A stretch of DNA of 7,946 nucleotides from Peptococcaceae bacterium (GCA_012523535.1 JAAYII010000275.1:1-7946), one strand, 5' to 3'. Numbered from the stretch's first letter, positions 1-6,092 are shown. Translations and numbers: made by a program. The notes: generated by a model from the sequence alone, not told the origin.

Positions 1-1079
1 ACCATACTCTAATACCGGCGGGCACCTATCCCTTTGCCGTCGTGAATTTAACTATGCCTCCGGCTTTTTATGATGTCAATGTTCATCCTTCCAAGCTGGA
101 AATAAAATTTAAAGAACCGAAAACACTGGCGGCCATGCTCAGCGACTCAATTCGCAACACATTGTTTAAGGCCAAGCCCATAAGGCCATTATACGACGAT
201 CGTTCGGATTATAAGGACAAGGACTCGGTTAAGGGAGAAAATTTGCCAAACCAGATAATTACAGAGCCGCAAAAGGTATATCATTCCGGCCCCAAAGGGG
301 GAGGCAACTGGGAACAGCTGAAAATACTGTATAAGCCTTTGGAAAATGAAAACCCAATTGGCTTGGCCGCTGCTATAGAACCTCAATTCCGAGTAAATGT
401 CGATGAGAATTGTGAAATCCGTATAGAAATGGATAAAGGTGTTAAAGTAAAGGGGGAGCCCCAAAATGAGGGGCAGGACCGGCAAGCAAAACAAGTCAAT
501 TTTGAAGAATTAAGGGCCATTGGACAGCTGTTTAATACTTACATTCTCTGTACGGATGACAAGGATTTTTATATAATCGATCAGCATGCCGCTCACGAAC
601 GCATTCGTTATGATGATTTAAGACAGCAGTTAAATAAAAACGGGGTAAGTTCGCAAATGCTCCTTATCCCCGAAACCGTTGAACTTACGGTTCGGGAAGA
701 GCAAATCATGCTTGAGTATTTCGAAAAACTTCATCAAATGGGTTTTATTATCGAGAATTTTGGAGACAGGACCTATGTTTTAAGAGCGGTTCCCATGGCT
801 CAGAATTTATGGGAGCCGGGTAACCTTCTAATCCAGTTTTTGGACGAAATCTTAAGCAAATCCTTTCCTCCTACCCAGGAAAGATTATTGGAGAATTGGA
901 TTGACATGGTGGCCTGCCGTTCGGCGCTGAAAGCCAGTGCCAAACTGTCCCTCCAAGAAATGGATCAATTGATTCAAGAATTGGGCAACAGGCCCAATCC
1001 GCTGTCTTGTCCCCACGGCCGCCCCACAATGATCAGTATTTCCAAGAAAGAATTGGAAGAGAGGTTCAACAGAGCTTAA
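1..1079 (+). CDS. mutL: DNA mismatch repair protein MutL, C-terminal part (5' end outside window)
   Basis: MutL couples mismatch recognition by MutS to strand incision and removal. The reading frame is open from base 3 (first whole codon CAT), so the gene starts upstream of the window; the GTG at 42 is internal. About 359 codons remain, so roughly the first 270 residues (GHKL ATPase and most of the transducer domain) are missing. The visible start holds the conserved end of the transducer domain, DVNVHPSKLE. A variable linker follows, then the dimerisation/endonuclease domain: QLFNTYIL, the metal-binding motif DQHAAHER (579-602), the beta-clamp-binding motif QMLLIP (654-671), ACRSALKA (912-935) and CPHGRP (1008-1025). 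The DQHA motif indicates a MutL with its own nicking activity, as in bacteria without MutH. The last acidic position of the DQHA(x)2E(x)4E motif is Asp instead of Glu. The gene ends in TAA, 6 bp from the stop of the convergent peptidase gene; no clear terminator is seen. Identification is very secure. Confidence 0.97.
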   Translation, partial: HTLIPAGTYPFAVVNLTMPPAFYDVNVHPSKLEIKFKEPKTLAAMLSDSIRNTLFKAKPIRPLYDDRSDYKDKDSVKGENLPNQIITEPQKVYHSGPKGGGNWEQLKILYKPLENENPIGLAAAIEPQFRVNVDENCEIRIEMDKGVKVKGEPQNEGQDRQAKQVNFEELRAIGQLFNTYILCTDDKDFYIIDQHAAHERIRYDDLRQQLNKNGVSSQMLLIPETVELTVREEQIMLEYFEKLHQMGFIIENFGDRTYVLRAVPMAQNLWEPGNLLIQFLDEILSKSFPPTQERLLENWIDMVACRSALKASAKLSLQEMDQLIQELGNRPNPLSCPHGRPTMISISKKELEERFNRA

Positions 1080-1085
1080 GTGGTC

Positions 1086-1994
1086 CTAAGCCATTTGTAA
1101 TCCAGCTAACATGATTTTCCCGGCTTTGGCCCAAATGGAAGGAAACTGTTTCAGGGGCAGGGGGTTTTGGCCGGAGCCGCATTCTACCGTGAATCCAGGT
1201 TTGCGCCATTTATAGATGAACCAGTCCTTGTAACCGGCGTCACTGTCTACATAACGTACTGCTCTGTACCCACTGACTTGGACCAACTGTTGGACAATGG
1301 TTTCTGCGTAGGCAGGCTCGAGTTCCCTGTAGCCCCAGTAAATTTCTTCGCCTTGAGCATGAAAGGCCATAACTAACTCAAACTCATTTTCCCTGGTAAA
1401 ATCGGCTATGGTTCTTGCCTCCGGCTCGGACAGGGGAAAGGGACCGGGATAATTCATGGGGGATGGGCCGGAAGTTTGACGACGGGATTTTTCCTCTTCC
1501 CAAAAAGCGGGGAACTGGTCGTTGAGATCGACACCCCTGATATTGGCTTTCCAGTGTCTGAAATCGGTTGATCCTTTATTGGCCTGTATAATTAGTCGGT
1601 AATAGGGGTTATTGTCGGTCGAAAATCCGTTTTGAACCAAATCAACACCGTCCGGATTTACCATTGGCACAATCCAAACGGATTTTTCCGCTAACAGTTT
1701 GGGGACATCAAAACCCTCCAAATCTTGGTCTGAGTGGGCGGCTTGAAGGCACTTTTCAATAAAAACCATTAAAAGAAGAGAAGTGATCCATTCATTGGCA
1801 TGGAAAGCGCCGTTGAAGTGAAGCAGCTTTTTGCCGCTTCCCAGCCGTACAGCGGGAATAGAGCGGTTAAGAACGCTTTTACCGATATTGAGGATTTCCA
1901 GTTCAGGGTAGGCATTTTTCAAATTGCGGAGATCTTTGAGCATAGTTTTATGATTATAGGCGTCCGAAATTTTGATAATATCGTTTTCCGTCAT
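1086..1994 (-). CDS. M14 family zinc peptidase, gamma-D-glutamyl-L-diamino acid endopeptidase I-like (ENP1/YqgT type)
   Basis: This is a predicted zinc carboxypeptidase-fold enzyme that cleaves the gamma-D-Glu-diaminopimelate bond of peptidoglycan peptides. Numbered from the third ATG (302 aa), the M14 residues are visible: zinc ligands H65 and E68 (HANE) and H212 (AFHAQGEEIYW), the NPDG motif, substrate-binding R153 in ANIRGVDLNDQFP, and the general base E271 (TVECGSG). The RGVDLNDQFP and QGEEIYWGY stretches resemble the Bacillus ENP1/YqgT subgroup more than digestive carboxypeptidases (family knowledge from memory). There is no signal peptide and no N-terminal LysM pair, so a cytosolic role in muropeptide recycling or sporulation is likely. 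Three ATGs occur in a row at 2000, 1997 and 1994. The GAAAGGAG ribosome site (2003-2010) is only 2 nt from the first, 5 nt from the second and 8 nt from the third, so I favour 1994 (1997 is also possible). The gene is convergent to mutL and divergent from the methyltransferase gene. Confidence 0.92.
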   Translation of the reverse strand: MTENDIIKISDAYNHKTMLKDLRNLKNAYPELEILNIGKSVLNRSIPAVRLGSGKKLLHFNGAFHANEWITSLLLMVFIEKCLQAAHSDQDLEGFDVPKLLAEKSVWIVPMVNPDGVDLVQNGFSTDNNPYYRLIIQANKGSTDFRHWKANIRGVDLNDQFPAFWEEEKSRRQTSGPSPMNYPGPFPLSEPEARTIADFTRENEFELVMAFHAQGEEIYWGYRELEPAYAETIVQQLVQVSGYRAVRYVDSDAGYKDWFIYKWRKPGFTVECGSGQNPLPLKQFPSIWAKAGKIMLAGLQMA

Positions 1995-2002
1995 CATCAT
2001 TG

Positions 2003-2010
2003 CTCCTTTC
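2003..2010 (-). promoter_or_regulatory. Ribosome binding site of the M14 peptidase gene
   Basis: On the minus strand this reads GAAAGGAG and precedes three tandem ATG codons. Spacing argues that the second or third ATG is the true start rather than the longest open frame. Confidence 0.7.
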
Positions 2011-2017
2011 CCTTATT

Positions 2018-2046
2018 TTGGAACGGTTAAAGATTAAAACTATAAT
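2018..2046 (+). promoter_or_regulatory. Sigma-A-type promoter of the rsmJ-like/miaA/hfq operon
   Basis: TTGGAA (2018-2023), a 17-nt spacer and a perfect TATAAT (2041-2046) stand just upstream of the methyltransferase gene. Transcription would start around 2052, leaving a leader of only about 15 nt that contains the ribosome site AAAGGAAAG (2056-2064). The ideal spacer and perfect -10 make this a good prediction. Confidence 0.65.
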
Positions 2047-2053
2047 TAGTCAA
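2026..2053 (-). promoter_or_regulatory. Candidate promoter of the M14 peptidase gene
   Basis: On the minus strand, TTGACT (2053-2048) is followed after 16 nt by TTTAAC (2031-2026). The -35 matches consensus at 5 of 6 positions and the -10 at 4 of 6. The position gives a short leader before the ribosome site at 2010-2003. It overlaps the oppositely directed promoter of the methyltransferase gene. Prediction by eye only. Confidence 0.4.
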
Positions 2054-2067
2054 TTAAAGGAAAGAGT

Positions 2068-2883
2068 ATGTCTGATAAACAGCTTACATTAAGGTATAAA
2101 TTGTCAACTGACAAGCTAAAGGGCAAAGTGGATTTTTTCCGTCAAAAGTACGGACTTAATCTCATTCCGGCGGATTTCTTGCCTGAAAAAGAAAATTGGC
2201 CTTTACTAAGAGTTACTAAGCATAACCTGATAATAGAACACCAAGGCGGCAATCTTTTTTTTCATCCCAGCATGGCTTTATTGCGGATGATTAATCTTAA
2301 ACGGGGCATTGAAGACAGGTTTTTGCAGGCTGTAGACTTAAAAGCCGGCGACATTTTCCTGGATGCCACTATGGGATTGGCTTCCGATGCGCTAATTGCC
2401 GCTTGGGCGGTGGGCCAAGGAGGCAAAGTTATAGCCGTAGAAGGTTCAAAACTGCTTTATTTCCTGGTAAGCGAGGGTTTGACTTCTCTTAAGGGCTTAA
2501 AGCAGATCCGAAATGCGAAATCGGAGAAGTTAAGGGCTTGGAAGGAACTGGCCGAGGCGGCAAGCAGAATAGAAACAGTCTGTATGGATCATTACACTTT
2601 TTTGCAGGGACTCCCTGATCGTTCCGTTGATGTGGTATATTTCGACCCTATGTTTAGAGATACCTTGGCCGATTCCTCACCGTCCATTAAGCCTCTTAAG
2701 GATTTATCCATACCTGAGCCTTTGAGGGCGGAAGCCGTAACAGAAGCTTTAAGGGTGGCTCGCCGGCGGGTGGTGATGAAGGAAAGAAAAGGGAGCGGGG
2801 AGTTTGATCGACTGGGCTTTAAACTTATAAGCGGAGGAAAGTACAGCAATATCAGTTTTGGGATCATGAATCAGGGCAGCTAG
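2068..2883 (+). CDS. Class I SAM-dependent methyltransferase, RsmJ-like
   Basis: A 271-residue protein with a Rossmann-type methyltransferase fold. Visible landmarks are an N-terminal segment ending in LFFHPSMALLRM, the SAM-binding motif I LDATMGLASDA (about 98-108), the acidic end of strand 2 in AVEGSKLLYFLVSEGL (E125), and the catalytic-region motif DVVYFDPMFR (about 188-197). DAT-GL, the E-x-S pattern and VVYFDPM resemble RsmJ (YhiQ, PF04445), which makes m2G at position 1516 of E. coli 16S rRNA, so an rRNA or other RNA guanine methyltransferase is the best guess. The N-terminal third is not recognisable to me, and the Firmicutes homologues have not, to my knowledge, been assigned a substrate, so I give no gene symbol. 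The ATG follows AAAGGAAAG at a 3-nt distance (9 nt to AAAGG). Its TAG stop lies within the TAGGAGGG ribosome site of miaA, which suggests tight co-expression. Confidence 0.85.
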   Translation: MSDKQLTLRYKLSTDKLKGKVDFFRQKYGLNLIPADFLPEKENWPLLRVTKHNLIIEHQGGNLFFHPSMALLRMINLKRGIEDRFLQAVDLKAGDIFLDATMGLASDALIAAWAVGQGGKVIAVEGSKLLYFLVSEGLTSLKGLKQIRNAKSEKLRAWKELAEAASRIETVCMDHYTFLQGLPDRSVDVVYFDPMFRDTLADSSPSIKPLKDLSIPEPLRAEAVTEALRVARRRVVMKERKGSGEFDRLGFKLISGGKYSNISFGIMNQGS

Positions 2884-2888
2884 GAGGG
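2882..2888 (+). promoter_or_regulatory. miaA ribosome binding site overlapping the upstream stop codon
   Basis: AGGAGGG begins inside the TAG stop of the methyltransferase gene and lies 8 nt before the miaA ATG. Terminating ribosomes would sit on this site, a usual arrangement for translational coupling. Confidence 0.7.
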
Positions 2889-2896
2889 CAATTCCG

Positions 2897-3835
2897 ATGA
2901 AACCGTTAATCGTAATAGTGGGCCCAACTGCGGTGGGTAAAAGCTTTTTGGGAGTGGAACTGGCTTTAAGGATCAACGGCGAGATTATCTCCGGCGATTC
3001 GGTTCAAGTTTATCGCAAGCTCGATATAGGCTCAGCCAAACCATCTGCGGCTGAACAAAAAGGAATTCGGCATCATTTAATAGATATACTTGAACCGGAT
3101 GAACTTTTTTCCGCAGCTGAATTTCAGGCCAGAGCCAAGGAACTGATTGCGTCGATTCAAGAGCGAGGTCGCGTTCCGATTATTGTAGGAGGAACAGGTT
3201 TATATATCCGTTCCCTCCTGGATGGATTTGCTTTTCCCAAACAAGGATCGGAGGCGATAAAACAGAAATGGCTAAGATTTGTCAAGACCAACGGTCAAAT
3301 AGCCCTTTATAACCGGCTTAAAGAATGGGATCCGCTCTCAGCCCAAAGATTACATCCCAATGACACGGCCAGGATTATCCGGGCTTTGGAAGTATATGAG
3401 CTTACCGGGCGTCCCTTATCTGCACAGCGTTCTTATGAAGAAAAAAAATATCCGCCTTTAGGTGAATCTTTATTATATATTGGTTTGACCGCTCCCCGGG
3501 AAATTCTTTATCGGAGAATTGACCAACGTTGCGAAGATATGGTAAAATATGGTATAGTGCAGGAAGTTTTGTCCTTGCTTCAGGAGGGGTACTCTCCTAA
3601 ACTGAAATCTCTGCAAAGTATAGGGTACCGTCATGTAATTTTATACTTAAGGGGACTGTTAACTTGGGAGGAGATGTTGCGCTTGTTTAAACGGGACACC
3701 AGACGTTTCGCCAAGAGACAGCTTACCTGGTTTAGGAGGGATCCAAGAATAAAATGGTATGATATAACCCAAAATGAAATCGGTGTGATCGTTGACAAAA
3801 TATTGGATGATTTTGCCAAAACTTGCAGAGTTTAA
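2897..3835 (+). CDS. miaA: tRNA dimethylallyltransferase MiaA
   Basis: MiaA transfers the dimethylallyl group to N6 of A37 in tRNAs that read codons starting with U, the first step towards ms2i6A. The 312-residue length is normal. The P-loop GPTAVGKS is at residues 9-16. The conserved DSVQVYRKLDIGSAKP begins at residue 34 and carries the catalytic Asp of the DS(M/V)QVY motif. The segment VGGTGLYIRSLLDG follows (about 97-110), then a middle region with ERLHPND-like LHPNDTARIIRALEVYE. The tRNA-binding C-terminal part carries SLQSIGYRHV, RRFAKRQLTWFRRDP and a typical IKWYD end. The start ATG has an ideal AGGAGGG site. The gene lies 13 bp after the RsmJ-like gene and 51 bp before hfq, in the classical miaA-hfq order. 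Nothing appears broken or missing. Confidence 0.97.
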   Translation: MKPLIVIVGPTAVGKSFLGVELALRINGEIISGDSVQVYRKLDIGSAKPSAAEQKGIRHHLIDILEPDELFSAAEFQARAKELIASIQERGRVPIIVGGTGLYIRSLLDGFAFPKQGSEAIKQKWLRFVKTNGQIALYNRLKEWDPLSAQRLHPNDTARIIRALEVYELTGRPLSAQRSYEEKKYPPLGESLLYIGLTAPREILYRRIDQRCEDMVKYGIVQEVLSLLQEGYSPKLKSLQSIGYRHVILYLRGLLTWEEMLRLFKRDTRRFAKRQLTWFRRDPRIKWYDITQNEIGVIVDKILDDFAKTCRV

Positions 3836-3838
3836 CGA

Positions 3839-3844
3839 TATAAT
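3839..3844 (+). promoter_or_regulatory. Possible internal -10 box upstream of hfq
   Basis: A perfect TATAAT lies 42 nt before the hfq start, in the 51-bp gap after miaA. No good -35 is found at 16-18 nt: TTGCCA (3813-3818) is 20 nt away and TTGCAG (3823-3828) only 10 nt. It may allow hfq expression independent of miaA, but it may equally be chance in AT-rich sequence. Confidence 0.25.
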
Positions 3845-3886
3845 GTACAATCGAAAGCAAGATAGAAAGGTGATGGAGGTATATAT

Positions 3887-4129
3887 ATGAATAAATCACC
3901 GGTTAATTTACAGGACTTATTTTTGAATCAAACCCGGAAGGAGAACATACCTGTTACAATTTATCTCATAAACGGATTTCAATTAAAAGGTACGGTAAAG
4001 GGTTTTGATAATTTCACGGTTATTCTGGATTTCGAGGGTAAACAGCAAATGGTATATAAACATGCCATTTCCACCATTATGCCCCTAAGACATGTGAATC
4101 TTAATACCGGAAATGAAGGGGCGGAATAA
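3887..4129 (+). CDS. hfq: RNA chaperone Hfq
   Basis: Hfq forms a hexameric Sm-like ring that binds U-rich and A-rich RNA and, in many bacteria, helps small RNAs pair with mRNAs. The 80-residue protein is the short type without the long disordered tail of E. coli Hfq, as is usual in Firmicutes. The N-terminal helix contains NLQDLFLNQ, including the conserved proximal-face Gln. The Sm1 motif is IPVTIYLINGFQLKGTVKGFDNF with the FD pair (about 40-41), and the Sm2 motif is the signature YKHAIST (57-63). A strong GGAGGT site (3875-3880) lies 6 nt before the ATG. The gene is third in the likely rsmJ-like/miaA/hfq operon and is followed by a terminator. Certain identification. Confidence 0.97.
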   Translation: MNKSPVNLQDLFLNQTRKENIPVTIYLINGFQLKGTVKGFDNFTVILDFEGKQQMVYKHAISTIMPLRHVNLNTGNEGAE

Positions 4130-4160
4130 AAATTTGCAACTCAGATGGGCATAAGCGGCA

Positions 4161-4204
4161 AATATTAAGCCGGCCAATAAAAGATGGTCGGCTTTAATAT
4201 TTAA
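4161..4204 (+). terminator. Hairpin terminator after hfq
   Basis: The arm 4161-4175 pairs with 4186-4201 around a 10-nt loop, with one G-T wobble and one bulged base. The GC-rich core GCCGGCC/GGTCGGC is followed by the T-rich stretch TTTAATATTT, which doubles as the outer stem. It is 32 nt after the hfq stop, so it closes the left-hand operon. The T-tract is imperfect, so efficiency is uncertain. The complementary A-rich left arm means it could also act on the opposite strand. Confidence 0.7.
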
Positions 4205-4278
4205 GTCTGTCCCAGTTTTCAATAGGGTGGTTGCCAACAAGGTTAGAAGCATAACTTAACATAAATATGAAATTATTA

Positions 4279-4308
4279 TTGACATGATAAATTATATTAA
4301 GGTATGAT
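4279..4308 (+). promoter_or_regulatory. Sigma-A-type promoter of degV-tetR
   Basis: A perfect TTGACA (4279-4284), an 18-nt spacer and TATGAT (4303-4308, 5 of 6 to consensus) lie in AT-rich intergenic DNA. Transcription would start near 4315, giving a leader of roughly 108 nt before degV. It is the best promoter match in the window. Confidence 0.7.
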
Positions 4309-4314
4309 TCATAC
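4302..4314. promoter_or_regulatory. Candidate operator over the degV -10 box
   Basis: GTATGA-T-TCATAC is a perfect dyad with 6-bp arms around one central base. It covers the -10 hexamer completely. A repressor bound here would block RNA polymerase; the TetR-family protein encoded in the same unit is the obvious candidate for autoregulation. Function is inferred from symmetry and position only. Confidence 0.4.
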
Positions 4315-4422
4315 AAACGTCCGAATTAAAAATTATTTTCTACTAATAAAATAGCATTTTAATGCAGAAAATCTTTAAAGGATAATAAATTTAAACAAGA
4401 CTAGAAAAGAGGTAGTAACACT
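4315..4422 (+). other. AT-rich 5' leader of degV
   Basis: This is the predicted untranslated leader of about 108 nt. It holds a small inverted repeat, GCATT-TT-AATGC (4354-4365), nested within the pair TTTTCT (4336-4341) and AGAAAA (4366-4371). The degV ribosome site AGAGGT is at 4408-4413, 9 nt before the ATG. I do not recognise a known riboswitch. With the upstream part (4205-4278, nothing recognisable) it makes up most of the gap between hfq and degV. Confidence 0.35.
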
Positions 4423-5307
4423 ATGATCAAAATAACAGCAGACAGTACCTGCGATCTTTCTCCGGAAATTTTGAACGATTATAATATCACCCTAATGCCG
4501 ATTATAACGTTGGTAGATGATAAGGAATTCCGGGACGGTTTGGATATCACGCCTGAAGAAATCTTTCGTTATGTGGATGAAGAAGGCAAAACATGTAGGA
4601 CTACAGCCATAAATTCTTTTGAGTATGAGCGCTTTTTTGCCCAGTTTTCATCCCAGTATACGGCACTTATTCATATCTGTATTGGTTCGGGATTTTCTTC
4701 CTGTTATCAAAATGCAACTATAGCTGCCCAGAACTTTTCCAAAGTTTATGTTGTGGACTCCGCCAATCTTTCCAGTGGAAGCGGCCATATTGGTCTTGAT
4801 GCCGCACAAATGGCTAAGAACGATATGGAAGTGCAGGAAATCTTGAGCCGCTTGGAGGATACCATACCAAAAGTGGACGCCAGCTTTGTTATTGACCGTT
4901 TGGACTATTTACACAGGGGCGGGCGTTGTTCCGGGTTAGAAGCTTTTGGGGCCAGATTGTTGAATATTAAACCCAGCATTGAAGTTATTGACGGCAAGAT
5001 GAAGGTGGGGAAAAAGTATAGGGGAAGTTTTGAGCGCTGCTTGGAAAACTATGTCAGGGATAAACTGACGGACCGACAGGAGGACATTGATTACAGCAGG
5101 ATTTTTATAACTCATTCGCCATGTGATCAGGCAACGGTACAAAAAGTAAAAGAGGCGGTTCAACGTTACGGAAATTTTAAGGAAATAATTGAAACCAACG
5201 CCGGCTGTACCGTTTCCTGCCATTGCGGTCCGAATACCTTGGGTATACTTTTTAAGCGTTTGTCTCCCAAAACAAAGGCGGCTCATAATAACAACAATAA
5301 TATTTAA
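4423..5307 (+). CDS. DegV family fatty-acid-binding protein (FakB-like)
   Basis: DegV proteins bind a long-chain fatty acid in a deep pocket. Several serve as FakB subunits, presenting it to the kinase FakA for conversion to acyl-phosphate in the cytosol. The 294-residue length is normal. Family landmarks are the N-terminal DSTCDL (7-12); T61 in RTTAIN, where TSQPS-type sequence is usual; S93 in GSGFSSCYQNA; the LDYLHRGGRCSG block with R168; LLNIKPSIEV; and the C-terminal H267 in SCHCGPNTLGILF. The Thr, Ser, Arg and His agree well with the fatty-acid-head-group residues known from FakB (family knowledge from memory). The protein has ten cysteines and an odd tail of five asparagines from an AAT/AAC run. 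The start follows AGAGGT. No FakA-like kinase is in the window. It shares a likely transcript with the TetR gene 18 bp downstream. Confidence 0.93.
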   Translation: MIKITADSTCDLSPEILNDYNITLMPIITLVDDKEFRDGLDITPEEIFRYVDEEGKTCRTTAINSFEYERFFAQFSSQYTALIHICIGSGFSSCYQNATIAAQNFSKVYVVDSANLSSGSGHIGLDAAQMAKNDMEVQEILSRLEDTIPKVDASFVIDRLDYLHRGGRCSGLEAFGARLLNIKPSIEVIDGKMKVGKKYRGSFERCLENYVRDKLTDRQEDIDYSRIFITHSPCDQATVQKVKEAVQRYGNFKEIIETNAGCTVSCHCGPNTLGILFKRLSPKTKAAHNNNNNI

Positions 5308-5325
5308 TGGTTTAGGAGAGCTCCA

Positions 5326-5910
5326 ATGAAAACCAAAGCCAATGAAGTCAGCCAGTCTCAAAGGATATTGAAGGCGGCTATTAAATGCATTGCGAAAAAG
5401 GGTTACGCCAATGCATCTTTGAGGGATATAGCCGATGAAGCCGGTGTTGTTTTGAGCCAGTTGAATTATTATTATAACAATAAACAAGGATTGTTTGTCG
5501 AAGTGGTTAAAAGGCTGTCGCAGCAGTATTTGAGCGAAATCGAGAACATCTTACAACAGGGAGAAACGAAAAGAGAAAAGACAGCAGCTTTAACCGAATA
5601 TTTTCAAAAAATATTAAAAGACAACCCCGAGCTGTTTAAACTTCTTTTTGATTTGAGCAGCATGGCACTTTGGTCGGATCCTTTGCGGGAACTCATTGAC
5701 AATTTTTTCCAAGAAGTAGCAATGCTTATTGAAAAATATATTTTGCAAAGCAAATGGCAAGAGGATAAGAGGTTAAAAAAGTATTCTAGAGCAGTATCAA
5801 GAATTATGTTGGGCGCAATGATTGGAACTTCCATCCAGGTGGTATTGGCCGTAGATAAGGAGGAATTAATGGATTCTTTAAACGCCATCCAAGTGATATT
5901 TGCAAAATAA
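5326..5910 (+). CDS. TetR/AcrR family transcriptional regulator
   Basis: A 194-residue protein with a typical TetR N-terminal DNA-binding domain. The stretch from ILKAAIKCIAKKGY (about 14-27) leads into the helix-turn-helix SLRDIADEAGVVLSQLNYYY (31-50), followed by the usual NNKQGLFVEVV. The remaining roughly 130 residues are helical and probably form the ligand-binding and dimer domain. I cannot identify the ligand from sequence. Proteins of this family are usually dimeric repressors released by a small hydrophobic ligand. AGGAGAG (5314-5320) lies 5 nt before the ATG, and the gene is 18 bp after degV, so the two are probably co-transcribed. The enoate reductase gene lies downstream behind a terminator. 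A fatty-acid or acyl-CoA-type effector and control of the dyads at 4302-4314 and 6050-6061 are plausible inferences from this context. Confidence 0.93.
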   Translation: MKTKANEVSQSQRILKAAIKCIAKKGYANASLRDIADEAGVVLSQLNYYYNNKQGLFVEVVKRLSQQYLSEIENILQQGETKREKTAALTEYFQKILKDNPELFKLLFDLSSMALWSDPLRELIDNFFQEVAMLIEKYILQSKWQEDKRLKKYSRAVSRIMLGAMIGTSIQVVLAVDKEELMDSLNAIQVIFAK

Positions 5911-5953
5911 TTAAGATTAACTAAATCTTCTTAATTAAGCACAATTCAAGAGA

Positions 5954-5987
5954 GCACTAAACGGTTTAAGTTTAGTGCAATTTTTTT
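5954..5987 (+). terminator. Rho-independent terminator after tetR
   Basis: A perfect 9-bp stem, GCACTAAAC (5954-5962) with GTTTAGTGC (5970-5978), has a 7-nt loop. It is followed by AA and seven T residues (5981-5987). It begins 43 nt after the tetR stop and separates the degV-tetR unit from the reductase gene. Upstream of it, 5911-5939 holds small AT-rich dyads (AAGATT/AATCTT and CTTAATTAAG) of unclear meaning. Confidence 0.85.
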
Positions 5988-6045
5988 AAATATGATGTCC
6001 GGATTGGGCTTGGTTTGGCAGGATATTGGCCGAAAAAGTTGAAAA

Positions 6046-6051
6046 TATAAT
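6046..6051 (+). promoter_or_regulatory. Candidate -10 box of the enoate reductase gene
   Basis: A perfect TATAAT lies 57 nt before the reductase start codon. The -35 region at a 17-nt spacing (6023-6028, ATATTG) is poor; TTGGCC (6026-6031) is only 14 nt away. The promoter may be weak or depend on an activator. Confidence 0.4.
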
Positions 6052-6061
6052 TGAATTCAAT
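6050..6061. promoter_or_regulatory. Candidate operator palindrome upstream of the enoate reductase
   Basis: ATTGAATTCAAT is a perfect 12-bp palindrome. It overlaps the last two bases of the candidate TATAAT and reaches the expected transcription start. A bound regulator would interfere with initiation. The divided half-site TGA/TTCA also occurs in the dyad over the degV -10 box, but with a different centre. Function is inferred. Confidence 0.35.
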
Positions 6062-6092
6062 ACAAGACGGTGCTTGATTTAAATAAGATCCC

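Noticed and set aside
1074..1091. Bidirectional terminator between mutL and the peptidase gene
   Set aside because: Only a 5-bp stem with an 8-nt loop and no T-run on either strand.
3792..3797. Perfect TTGACA inside the end of miaA
   Set aside because: No -10-like sequence lies at 16-18 nt; the nearest TATAAT is 41 nt away.
4205..4278. Possible small RNA or riboswitch after the hfq terminator
   Set aside because: I see only a short GTTG-C-CAAC dyad (4230-4238) and no known riboswitch core or separate promoter-terminator pair.
4936..5487. 183-codon open frame on the minus strand
   Set aside because: It lies opposite the securely identified degV and tetR genes, has no recognisable domain, and starts with a low-complexity MFIVIIII from the AAT/AAC run. 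It is a shadow frame.
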